Source of the DNA: Clostridiales bacterium
Lineage (GTDB): Bacteria; Bacillota; Clostridia; Oscillospirales; Oscillospiraceae
Direction: 5' to 3'
DNA: 64,000 bases
Assembly: GCA_003150485.1 (NCBI GenBank)
Contig: QALX01000003.1
Location: 1-64,000, forward strand
The notes under the pieces were generated by a model. It saw only the letters and a list, made by a program, of their open reading frames with translations. It ran no database searches and was not told the origin of the DNA. The position numbers were made by a program, and so were the translations under genes. The first letter of the stretch is position 1. Each line of letters begins with the position of its first letter. Below are positions 56,859 through 64,000 of the stretch, piece by piece.

Positions 56859-57767
56859 TCACGGCAGCAGGTCGGCCAGCATTTTGGCGGTATCCGTCAG
56901 ATAGTCGGCGTCCAGCTCCTCGATGTTGCCGGCGTCGCAGGCGGCGGCAAGGTTGGGGTCCATGGGCAGCCGGGCCAGGACAGGGACATGGTTCTCCGTG
57001 GCCACCTGGTCGATGTGGCTCTTGCCGAAGATCTCGTGCTTCTTACCGCAGTCGGGGCACTGGAAGTAGGCGAAGTTCTCCACCAGGCCCAGAACGGGCA
57101 TCTCCATAATCTGAGCCATCTTCAGGGCCTTGGTGACGATCATGGACACCAGGTCCTGGGGAGAGGTGACCACGATAATGGTGTCCACCGGCAGGGACTG
57201 GAACACGGTCAGAGGCACGTCGCCGGTTCCAGGAGGCATATCGACGAACATATAGTCGATGTCGCCCCAGTACACGTCAGTCCAGAACTGCTTGACCACG
57301 CCAGCGATGACGGGCCCACGCCAGACCACGGGATCGGTGTCGTTCTGGGTGACTAGGTTCAGGGACATGACCTTGACGCCGAGCTTGGACTCGGAGGGGA
57401 GCAGGCCCTTTTCGCAGCCCCGGGCCTTCTGGGTGATGCCAAAGACCTTGGGGACGGAGGGACCGGTGATGTCGGCATCCAGCACGGCGGTCTTGTAGCC
57501 CAGCTTGGCCATGGCGGCGGCCATGGAGCAGGTCACCATGCTCTTGCCGACGCCGCCCTTGCCGCTGACCACGCCGATGACGTGCTTGATGTTGGAATAG
57601 ACGTTCTGATTCACCTTGGGCGGTGCACAGTTTTCACTGCAAGAGGAGCAGTCATGGCTGCACTCATGCTCTGTCTCCCGGGAGGAACAGGTTTCGCTGC
57701 AAGAGGAACAGTCGTGATTGCAATCGTGCTCGTTGTTGGTTTGAGAAGAACAGCTGGAACAGGACAT
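56859..57767 (-). CDS. mrp: Mrp/NBP35-type Fe-S carrier ATPase with duplicated Cys-rich N-terminus
   Basis: 302 aa from ATG 57767 (GGAG nine bases upstream; ATG 57773 is too close). The P-loop SGKGGVGKS (about 68-76) is the deviant Walker A of the family. VMSLNLV, VFVDMPPGTGDVPLTV-like (MFVDMPPGTGD) and FQCPDCGKKHEIFG follow, the CPDC pair being the cluster-bridging cysteines. Ahead of it are two 15-residue repeats, EHDCNHDCSSCSETC (13-27) and EHECSHDCSSCSENC (33-47), with 12 of 15 identical. They are probably extra metal-binding sites. Confidence 0.93.
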   Translation of the reverse strand: MSCSSCSSQTNNEHDCNHDCSSCSETCSSRETEHECSHDCSSCSENCAPPKVNQNVYSNIKHVIGVVSGKGGVGKSMVTCSMAAAMAKLGYKTAVLDADITGPSVPKVFGITQKARGCEKGLLPSESKLGVKVMSLNLVTQNDTDPVVWRGPVIAGVVKQFWTDVYWGDIDYMFVDMPPGTGDVPLTVFQSLPVDTIIVVTSPQDLVSMIVTKALKMAQIMEMPVLGLVENFAYFQCPDCGKKHEIFGKSHIDQVATENHVPVLARLPMDPNLAAACDAGNIEELDADYLTDTAKMLADLLP

Positions 57768-57813
57768 AGTCATAAACTCCTTTTTAGAGAAATAATAGAA
57801 TGATAGTATTCCC

Positions 57814-57842
57814 AATCTATCACAGTTTTCCACAAAAATCAA
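57814..57842 (-). promoter_or_regulatory. mrp promoter
   Basis: TTGATT (57842-57837), a 17-base spacer and TAGATT (57819-57814). Confidence 0.6.
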
Positions 57843-57881
57843 TGGCAGTTCCGTGAAAAGAGCAGGTTTCTACGGGTTGAG

Positions 57882-58823
57882 TCAGCCGCTGTAGGAGTAG
57901 GCGCTGCCGCCGATGAACTCCCGGAGGAGAGAGTCCGGCGCCACCAGGGACTCGTCAATGGGCACAAAGCGCTGAAAGGCGTCGATCATGTGGACCATCT
58001 CCTTCTGGCGGGCGGAGCCGTCGGGCAGGGCGTTCCGGAGGATGGGGGCGTACCGGCCCAGGACACAGGCCTCGTAGGGGAGGGCGGTGTCCAGAATCAG
58101 ATTGGCCCGGTACTTGAAGGGGGAGATATACAGCTTTTCCCCCCGGCGCACGTTGGCCCACAGGGCGAAGGTCTGGGGCACGTCGCTGCCCCGGAAGTTC
58201 ATGTCCCGGACGCAGCGGCGGGTGAGCCGGAGCCAGGTGCCCTTAAACACCACGTCGGACCCGTCCTCCACGTTAGAGCGGGCGGACAGGTAGATTTTGA
58301 ACGCCTCCGGGTGGTTGCCGCCCAGGCTGTCGTTGAGTGCGTGGATTCCCTCGAAGACGATCACCTCGTCCGGCCCCAGGCGCAGGCGGGTGCAGCGGCT
58401 GGTATCCCGCATCTTACGGGTGAAGTCGTAGTGGGGGATGAGAATCTCCCGGCCCCGGTTCAGGGCGGCGAAGTGCTCATTGAGCAGGGCCATATCCATG
58501 CACAGGGGGGACTCCAGGTCATAGCTGCCGTCCTGGGTCCGGGGGGCGTCCTCCGGGGTCAGGGGGCGGAAGTAGTTGTCCATGGACACGGTGTGGGTGC
58601 GGATGCCCCGGCGGTTGAGTTCCTCCTCGATCTTCAGGGCGGAGGTGGTCTTTCCCGACCCGGAGGGGCCGGAGAGCAGTACAATGGGGCTTTGGCGGAG
58701 ATTTTCCGCGATCCGGTCCGCCGCCGTCCGCACCTTGCTGGCGAACAGGGTGTCCGCCCGGGCCAGAAAGTCCTCGGGATGCTCCGCGGCCATGCGGTTG
58801 ATGTCCTTGAGTTGGTATGCCAT
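57882..58823 (-). CDS. Uridine-kinase-like nucleoside kinase
   Basis: 313 aa. The P-loop LLSGPSGSGKTTSAL and the following HTVSMDNYFRPL resemble uridine kinase; VIVFEGIHALND is the Walker B. It carries an N-terminal helical segment (NRMAAEHPEDFLARADTLFAS) not found in the short Udk. It would phosphorylate a nucleoside or related sugar with ATP. Substrate not assigned. Six bases after hemZ, so probably cotranscribed. Confidence 0.88.
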   Translation of the reverse strand: MAYQLKDINRMAAEHPEDFLARADTLFASKVRTAADRIAENLRQSPIVLLSGPSGSGKTTSALKIEEELNRRGIRTHTVSMDNYFRPLTPEDAPRTQDGSYDLESPLCMDMALLNEHFAALNRGREILIPHYDFTRKMRDTSRCTRLRLGPDEVIVFEGIHALNDSLGGNHPEAFKIYLSARSNVEDGSDVVFKGTWLRLTRRCVRDMNFRGSDVPQTFALWANVRRGEKLYISPFKYRANLILDTALPYEACVLGRYAPILRNALPDGSARQKEMVHMIDAFQRFVPIDESLVAPDSLLREFIGGSAYSYSG

Positions 58824-58829
58824 GAGGCG

Positions 58830-60347
58830 TCACCTCCGTGATGAACTGTCCCCGGCCTCCCTGCTCCGGAGAGCCAGGTGGAAGGGAACCAGCTGGGCCT
58901 TGTTGGCACAGACCTGGTCCAGCCGTTCCAGGTAGACGTGGGGGTACTTGGGGTTGGTAATGCGGACGATTTTGCCGGTGCCGGGGTCGGTGAGCTTGGT
59001 GGAGCCGCCGCCGCCCAGGGCCAGGATGGTGTGGAGCTCCTCCATGATGCAGATGTTGTACAGGCCCTCGCAGCCCGGTTTGCACCAGCCGATGTTCTCC
59101 AGGGCGCCGGACATGTACTTCTGCCGGTACAGGTAATAGGGGAGATAGCCAGCCCCCCGGAGCCGGTCCCAGGCGTAGTCCAGCATGGCGGCGGTGTCCT
59201 CCCCGGAGGGGAGGCCCTGGCGCTCCAGCATCAGCTGGGAGCCCTTCTTCAGGGCCAGGGTGTGGACGGTGATATTTTCCGGCGCCATCTCCGGCACCCG
59301 GTCCAGGGTGTAGCGGAACCCGTCCACCGTGTCCCGGGGGAGTCCGGCGATCAGGTCCATATTGACCATGGGGACCCCGGAGGCCCGGACGATGTCATAG
59401 GCGGTGACGATATCCTCTGCCCGATGGTCCCGGCCCATGGCCGCCAGCACGTGGTCCTCCATGGACTGGGGGTTCACAGAAACCCGGTCCACGTTGTGGG
59501 CCGCCAGCACCGCCAGCTTTTCCGCCGTGATGGTGTCCGGCCGGCCGGCCTCCACCGTGTACTCGGTGAGCCGGGACAGGTCAAAACTTTTTTCTACCTG
59601 GGTCAGCAGCCGGTCCAGCTGGCCGGCAGACAGGGTGGTGGGGGTTCCGCCGCCGATATAGATGGTGCGCAGAGACAGTCCCGCCTCCCGCAGCAGCGGC
59701 GCGGCGGCGGTGATCTCCCGGCACAGCCCCTCCAGATAGGGCTCCACCAGCTTCAGGGCCTTCTGGACATCGGCGGACACGAAGCTGCAATAGGCGCAGC
59801 GGGTGGGGCAGAAGGGGATGCCGATGTACAGGGAGATCTCGTCCGGGTTCAGGCTGGCCTTGGCCGCCAGACCTGCCCGGGCAGCGTCCAGCGCCAGCCG
59901 GGTCCGGGACTCGGAGACAAAGTAGGTCTCCCGAAACAGTGTATGGGTTTCCGCCTCGCTCATGCCCGATTCCAGGGCCCGGGAGGCCAGCTTGGCCGGA
60001 CGGATGCCGGTGAGTGCGCCCCAGGGGGGAGGCGGCCCGTCCCGGAGGGGGAGAGCGGCCTGGTAAAAGGACTGCTTGAGGATGCGCTGGAGCAGCCGGT
60101 CGGTGACCAGGCCGCCGGTGAGGTTCGCCGCAGGGCAGGAGAACCGGGCGGAGCTGGTGCGGCCCCCCAGCTGGATTTTGGCGTGGGCGGTGGCCAGAGA
60201 TTCCGTCACCGTAAGGGTGGACCAGGCAGCGGCCTCCTCCGGGGCCGGCGGCGTGTCGGCGTACACCGGCCGCTGGTCCGGGAAGAGGGAGAGCAGGCTC
60301 TGTTCCAGGGCGTATTGGTAGTTGTGACCGGAAAGGTAGAGCTTCAT
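58830..60347 (-). CDS. hemZ: Coproporphyrinogen III dehydrogenase HemZ (radical SAM)
   Basis: 505 aa. The radical-SAM cysteines are in IPFCPTRCAYCSF, followed by IYIGGGTPTTLSAGQL, DRVSVNPQSM and HTLALKKGSQL, as in the HemN/HemZ family. An N-terminal domain of about 160 residues with PWGALTGIRPAKL is the HemZ-specific part. It is thought to make protoporphyrinogen without oxygen. No other heme genes are nearby, and some relatives are not true HemN. It precedes the kinase gene by six bases. Confidence 0.92.
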   Translation of the reverse strand: MKLYLSGHNYQYALEQSLLSLFPDQRPVYADTPPAPEEAAAWSTLTVTESLATAHAKIQLGGRTSSARFSCPAANLTGGLVTDRLLQRILKQSFYQAALPLRDGPPPPWGALTGIRPAKLASRALESGMSEAETHTLFRETYFVSESRTRLALDAARAGLAAKASLNPDEISLYIGIPFCPTRCAYCSFVSADVQKALKLVEPYLEGLCREITAAAPLLREAGLSLRTIYIGGGTPTTLSAGQLDRLLTQVEKSFDLSRLTEYTVEAGRPDTITAEKLAVLAAHNVDRVSVNPQSMEDHVLAAMGRDHRAEDIVTAYDIVRASGVPMVNMDLIAGLPRDTVDGFRYTLDRVPEMAPENITVHTLALKKGSQLMLERQGLPSGEDTAAMLDYAWDRLRGAGYLPYYLYRQKYMSGALENIGWCKPGCEGLYNICIMEELHTILALGGGGSTKLTDPGTGKIVRITNPKYPHVYLERLDQVCANKAQLVPFHLALRSREAGDSSSRR

Positions 60348-60408
60348 ACCATACCGCGCCTCCGTTTCCTGAGAAAGTGGGCGCCCCGGCGGGGCCAGGG
60401 CGGAAAGC

Positions 60409-60442
60409 GAAACCGCTGTACAGATTGCGGCACAGCGGTTTC
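60409..60442 (-). terminator. Hairpin after the MBL hydrolase gene
   Basis: GAAACCGCTGT and ACAGCGGTTTC pair, but the following T-tract is short (GCTTTCC). Confidence 0.5.
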
Positions 60443-60456
60443 GGAGGTGATGTGGC

Positions 60457-61086
60457 TCAGTTCTGCTGCATGGCGTAGCGCATGAAGGGGTTGACCTGGC
60501 GCTCCTGATCCAGGGTGGTGAACTGGTCGTGGCCGGGATAGACGATATAGTCCTCCTTCAGCTGACCCAGCTGGCGCAGGGAGGCCATCATGTCCATGGG
60601 GTTGCTGGAGGGGAGGTCGGTGCGGCCGCAGCTGTTGCAGAACAGGGTGTCGCCGGTGAACAGGCAGTCCTCTACCTGGAGGCAGACGCCACCGGGGGTG
60701 TGGCCGGGGGTGTGGAAGACGGTGATCTTGGCTTCGCCCAGGGGGACCACGTCGCCGGCGTCATAGAAGTGGATCTGCTTTTCATACTGGTCCAGAGCTG
60801 CCTCGCTGCCGAAGCCGGCCTCGGCGCCGGGGTAGTCGCTCTTGTGGACGTAGATGGGCAGGTCGGGGTTCAGATTTCTCAGCAGCTCGCCCAGACCGGT
60901 GATATGGTCGAAGTGGGAGTGGGTCAGCAGCACCTTGTCAAACTGGTACCCGGACTGCTTGGCTATCTCAGCGATCTCTTTGCCGTTGGCGCCGGGGTCG
61001 ATGATGGCGCCGGTGCGGGTGCGCTCGTCCCCCAGCAGGTAGCAGTTGGTGGCCACGGGGCCGACGGTCATGGCATAAACGAACAT
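60457..61086 (-). CDS. Metallo-beta-lactamase fold hydrolase (glyoxalase II-like)
   Basis: 209 aa. Zinc ligands: TNCYLLGD start, LTHSHFDHITG (HxHxDH), HTPGHTPGGVCL, LFTGDTLF and YPGHDQFT. This is the short glyoxalase II-like subgroup typical of Clostridia. The substrate could be a thioester or another small ester. RBS AGGAGG. Downstream of dtd in a region where relA, dtd, MBL and hemZ commonly cluster. Confidence 0.9.
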   Translation of the reverse strand: MFVYAMTVGPVATNCYLLGDERTRTGAIIDPGANGKEIAEIAKQSGYQFDKVLLTHSHFDHITGLGELLRNLNPDLPIYVHKSDYPGAEAGFGSEAALDQYEKQIHFYDAGDVVPLGEAKITVFHTPGHTPGGVCLQVEDCLFTGDTLFCNSCGRTDLPSSNPMDMMASLRQLGQLKEDYIVYPGHDQFTTLDQERQVNPFMRYAMQQN

Positions 61087-61159
61087 AATTTACAATCCTC
61101 CTGTGTGTGTTGGTGTCTGTCGTAGTGTGAACGGGGGCGTTCCGCCCCCGCGAAGGGCG

Positions 61160-61603
61160 TTACAGGGTGTCGGTGTCGAAGAGCAGGGTCACCGGCCCGT
61201 CGTTGACCGAGGCCACCTGCATATCGGCGCCGAACGCGCCGTGCTCCACGTGGAAGCCCCGGGCCTCGCATTCCGCCAGGAACTGCTCGTACAGGGGAAT
61301 GGCCAGGTCCGGCTTCGCGGCGTGGGAGAAGCCGGGGCGGCGGGATTTCAGGTCTGCGTAGAGGGTGAACTGGCTGATGACCAGCAAAGAGCCGTTCACT
61401 GCGGCCAGGTTCAGATTCATTTTGCCCTCGGGGTCGGAAAAGACCCGGAGGTTACAGATTTTATCCGCCAATTTCACCACCTGGGCCGGGGTGTCCTGGG
61501 GGCCGACCCCCAGCAGGACCAGGTAGCCGGCGCCGATCTGGCCGTGGACGGCGCCGTCGATGGTGACCGAGGCGGAGGTGACGCGGGTGACAACTGCGCG
61601 CAT
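61160..61603 (-). CDS. dtd: D-aminoacyl-tRNA deacylase
   Basis: 147 aa, standard. MRAVVTRVTSASVTIDG opens; GYLVLLGVGPQDT, VISQFTLYADLKSRRPGF and the C-terminal VNDGPVTLLFDT carry the SQxT and NxGP active-site motifs. It removes D-amino acids from tRNA. Close to relA, as in most Firmicutes. Confidence 0.96.
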   Translation of the reverse strand: MRAVVTRVTSASVTIDGAVHGQIGAGYLVLLGVGPQDTPAQVVKLADKICNLRVFSDPEGKMNLNLAAVNGSLLVISQFTLYADLKSRRPGFSHAAKPDLAIPLYEQFLAECEARGFHVEHGAFGADMQVASVNDGPVTLLFDTDTL

Positions 61604-61639
61604 GGGAATGACACATCCTTCCGTTGGTAGGGTGGGGCC

Positions 61640-62521
61640 TCAGGTGCCGCCGGAGAGGCGGTCCTTTTTGGCGGGGGGCTGCTTCATGTGGTTGCCGATG
61701 ACCTCGCCCACGTCGGAGATGGTGACGAAGGCGGACTGGTCCGCCTGGCGGATGATCCGGCGGATGGCGGGCAGCTCGATGCGGGTGACCACGCAGTAGA
61801 GCACGGCCTTGTCGCCGCTGATGAGACCGGTGCCCGCCAGGATGGTGCAGGTGCGGCCGATCTGGTGGTAGATGGCGTTGGCCATGTAATCGCCGTCCTC
61901 GGTGATAATCATGACGCTCTTGACCTCCTCCATGCCGTTCTCCACCACGTCGATGATCTTGAAGGTGATGAAGTAGGTCAGCAGGGAGTACATGGCCCGG
62001 TCCAGGCCGAAGAGAATCCCGGCGGCGGCGTAGATGATCACGTTGCAGCCGAAGACGATCTGCCCCACGGACAGGCGGGTCTTGCGGCTGATGAGCAGGG
62101 CTACGGTCTCGGTGCCGTCCAGGCAGCCGCCGCCCCGGAGCACCAGCCCCACCCCGGCCCCCAGGAGCACGCCGCCAAAGACCACTGCCAGCAGCGGGTC
62201 CTCGGTGACGTTCTTCAGGTCGGAAAAGACGGCCAGCAGGATGGAGAACAGGGTCATGGAGTAGGCGGCGCTGACAAAGAAGCGCAGGCCCATATTTTTT
62301 GCGCCCACGATCAGGAAGGGCAGGTTGAGCGCAAAGGTGAGCACCCCCAGGGGAATGGGGGACAGCTGGCTGATAATCATGCTGATGCCCACGATGCCGC
62401 CGTCCAGGATGGTGGCGGGAACCAGGAATTCCTCTAGGGCGAAGGCGGCGGCCACCGCGCCCAGAGTCAGGCAGAAAAAGCTGCTCAGGCCGTTTTTAAT
62501 GGTAGAATACCTGTGCTGCAA
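61640..62521 (-). CDS. YitT family membrane protein
   Basis: 293 aa. Five or six helices (FFCLTLGAVAAAFALEEFLVPATILDGGIVGISMIIS, GLRFFVSAAYSMTLFS) are followed by the cytosolic DUF2179 domain (VMIITEDGDYMANAIYHQIGRTCTIL, ISDVGEVIGNHMKQ). Start is TTG at 62521, with GGAGG nine bases upstream. Function unknown. It lies between relA and dtd on the same strand. Confidence 0.9.
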   Translation of the reverse strand: MQHRYSTIKNGLSSFFCLTLGAVAAAFALEEFLVPATILDGGIVGISMIISQLSPIPLGVLTFALNLPFLIVGAKNMGLRFFVSAAYSMTLFSILLAVFSDLKNVTEDPLLAVVFGGVLLGAGVGLVLRGGGCLDGTETVALLISRKTRLSVGQIVFGCNVIIYAAAGILFGLDRAMYSLLTYFITFKIIDVVENGMEEVKSVMIITEDGDYMANAIYHQIGRTCTILAGTGLISGDKAVLYCVVTRIELPAIRRIIRQADQSAFVTISDVGEVIGNHMKQPPAKKDRLSGGT

Positions 62522-62564
62522 AAGGAAAGACCTCCTTTCGGCGTCTGGAGAAACAGGGAAATGG

Positions 62565-64000
62565 TCAGCCCCGGGCCCGCTGGACGCCCAGGACGCCCTG
62601 GACGGAGCCCAGTTTTTTCATTACGGTGTCCAGCTCCTCCCGGTCCCGGATGGAGATGACCACCGAGACCAGGGCGAACCCGTCGGGCATCCCCTTGGCG
62701 GTGAGGGTATCCACCCGGATCTTGGCGGCGGACAGGGCGGCGGCCACGTCCAGAAACAGGTTGGGACGATCCTTGGCGGAGATGTCCAGCGTGGTCTGGT
62801 AGAGGTCCTGCTCGCTCCGGCCCCAGCTGACCGGGACCCAGCGGCCCTTCTCCGACTCCTTCCGGCGGGCGGGGTCCGCGTTGGGGCAGTCCTGCCGGTG
62901 GACGGAGACGCCGTAGCCCCGAGTGATAAAGCCCACCACCGGGTCACCGGGCACTGGAGTGCAGCACTTGGCGAACTTGACCAGGCAGTTTTCCAGGCCG
63001 TCCACGATGATACCGCTCTTGGAGTGGTGCTTTTTAGGGGGCGGCGGGTCCGGCGGCAGAGAGGTCTTGATGTGCATGGTCTCGCTCTCGGAGGGGACCA
63101 GCTCCTGAATGGCGTTTTGCTCTTTGCGCTCCCGGGCAATCTGGAGCATCTCGTTGCGGATGCGGTTGACCGCCTTCAGGGCGGTCATGCCCCCGTAGCC
63201 GATGGCGGCGTACAGGTCCTCCAGGCTGTTGAACTGGACCTTTTTCAGCATCCGGGGCAGCACGTCTTCGGCGGAGATCATGGCCAGGGAGAAGCCGTTC
63301 CGTTTCAGCTCGGACTCAAAGGCGGCCCGGCCGTGGACGATGTTCTCCGCCCGGCGCTCCTTTTTGAACCACTGACGGATCTTGTTCCGGGCCTCGTTGC
63401 TCTTGCACAGCTTCATCCAGTCCCGGCTGGGGCCCTTGGCGGACTTGGAGGTGATTACCTCCACGATGTCGCCGTTTTTCAGGGTGGTCTCATAGGGGAC
63501 GATGCGGCCGTTGACTTTGGCGCCGGTCATCTGGTTGCCCACGGCGGAGTGAATGGAGTAGGCGAAGTCGATGGGGGTGCTGCCGGCGGGCAGGCCCTTC
63601 ACCTCGCCCCGGGGGGTGAAGACGAACACCTGATCCGAGAACAGGTCCACCTTCAGGGAGCCCACAAACTCCTCGGCGTCGGTGTCCTCCTGGCTCTCCA
63701 GCAGCCGGCGGACCCACTCGAAGGTGTTTTCGGTGCCGGTCTGGGTGTTGGCCATGCCCTGTTTGTACTTCCAGTGGGCGGCCACACCGTATTCCGCCGT
63801 CTCGTGCATCTCCCAGGTGCGGATCTGCACCTCGAAGGGGATGCCGTCCCGGCCGATGACGGTGGTGTGGAGGGACTGGTACAGGTTGGGCTTGGGGGTG
63901 GAGATATAGTCCTTGAACCGGCCGGGGACCGGGTTGTACATGTCGTGGATGTGGCCCAGCACGTTGTAGCAGTCGGCGATGGTGTCCACGATCACCCGGA
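62565..64000 (-). CDS. relA: RelA/SpoT-family (p)ppGpp synthetase, C-terminal part (cut by window edge)
   Basis: About 478 residues are visible and the gene continues past 64000; the N-terminal HD hydrolase domain is outside. The piece begins in the synthetase domain (DTIADCYNVLGHIHDMYNPVPGRFKDYISTPKPNLYQSLHTTVIGRDG). The TGS domain (VFVFTPRGEVKGLPAGSTPIDFAYSIHSAVG), the helical and Cys-containing CCTPVPGDPVVGFITRGYGVSVHRQDCPN region and a C-terminal ACT domain follow. It makes and probably degrades the alarmone ppGpp, and senses the ribosome with its C-terminal half. Confidence 0.96.
   Translation of the reverse strand, partial: RVIVDTIADCYNVLGHIHDMYNPVPGRFKDYISTPKPNLYQSLHTTVIGRDGIPFEVQIRTWEMHETAEYGVAAHWKYKQGMANTQTGTENTFEWVRRLLESQEDTDAEEFVGSLKVDLFSDQVFVFTPRGEVKGLPAGSTPIDFAYSIHSAVGNQMTGAKVNGRIVPYETTLKNGDIVEVITSKSAKGPSRDWMKLCKSNEARNKIRQWFKKERRAENIVHGRAAFESELKRNGFSLAMISAEDVLPRMLKKVQFNSLEDLYAAIGYGGMTALKAVNRIRNEMLQIARERKEQNAIQELVPSESETMHIKTSLPPDPPPPKKHHSKSGIIVDGLENCLVKFAKCCTPVPGDPVVGFITRGYGVSVHRQDCPNADPARRKESEKGRWVPVSWGRSEQDLYQTTLDISAKDRPNLFLDVAAALSAAKIRVDTLTAKGMPDGFALVSVVISIRDREELDTVMKKLGSVQGVLGVQRARG

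Noticed and set aside
1..64000. CRISPR array, prophage or intact transposon
   Set aside because: I saw no regularly spaced direct repeats, no transposase with inverted repeats and no phage structural genes. The only mobile-element sign is the recombinase fragment at 24.4-24.6 kb.

Overview
The window reads as chromosomal DNA of a GC-rich, endospore-forming Firmicute, most like a gut Oscillospirales/Oscillospiraceae organism. The genus cannot be fixed from sequence alone. Supporting signs are Firmicute T-box leaders, the spore protease gene gpr divergent from rpsT with a sigma-G-type promoter, the spoVB-mazG-hup-rqcP / yabP-yabQ-divIC-yabR sporulation and division cluster, the L21-Prp-L27 arrangement with an N-terminally extended L27, and an infC gene that appears to start with AUU. 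Most genes are very GC-rich. Two short stretches, 9.04-10.4 kb and 23.3-24.7 kb, are visibly poorer in GC.

Layout, left to right. 1-7.3 kb: 5' end of glyQS with its T-box, a pair of DUF3298/RsiV-like lipoproteins, a YjbR protein, a BrkB membrane protein, rpsT diverging from gpr, a 52-aa membrane peptide and an HD hydrolase. 7.3-14.2 kb: branched-chain amino acid genes on the minus strand (T-box, ilvB, ilvN, ilvC), then a type II restriction-modification pair (BglII-like nuclease and MT-A70 methylase) wedged in front of ilvD. 14.3-22 kb: a structured leader or ncRNA before tyrA, an orphan EutN/CcmL shell-type protein, ppk1-ppx, small genes, capA, YjbR and DUF5655 proteins, and tRNA-Pro(UGG). 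22-35.3 kb: trmB, acetyltransferase, a low-GC scar carrying an FAH-family gene and a recombinase remnant, an acyl-CoA synthetase, infC-rpmI-rplT with leader attenuator, an ABC-2 permease, ychF, acyl-ACP thioesterase, obgE and rplU-prp-rpmA. 35.4-41.2 kb: a secreted DUF4886 protein with a nested Ig-like domain, a secreted metallophosphatase and a YibE/F protein. 41.2-53.7 kb: amidohydrolase, a probable standalone ncRNA, the sporulation/division cluster, mtaD with a purine nucleoside phosphorylase, a cysteine desulfurase, DUF554 and mtaB. 53.8-64 kb: a 5'-nucleotidase with a duplicated 3' tail, ACT-PFL-LOG genes, mrp, a uridine-kinase-like gene, hemZ, an MBL hydrolase, dtd, yitT and a relA/spoT gene cut by the window end.

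Functionally the window is mostly core housekeeping: translation, ribosome assembly, amino-acid synthesis under T-box control, phosphate and stringent-response metabolism, and sporulation. I found no CRISPR array, intact transposon, prophage or obvious multi-gene defence island apart from the restriction-modification pair. The least explained elements are two structured RNA loci (14.33-14.53 kb and 42.45-42.60 kb), the restriction-modification insertion that places ilvD behind a foreign promoter, the allelic tail duplication at 54.4 kb, and the orphan EutN-like gene with a forespore-type promoter.
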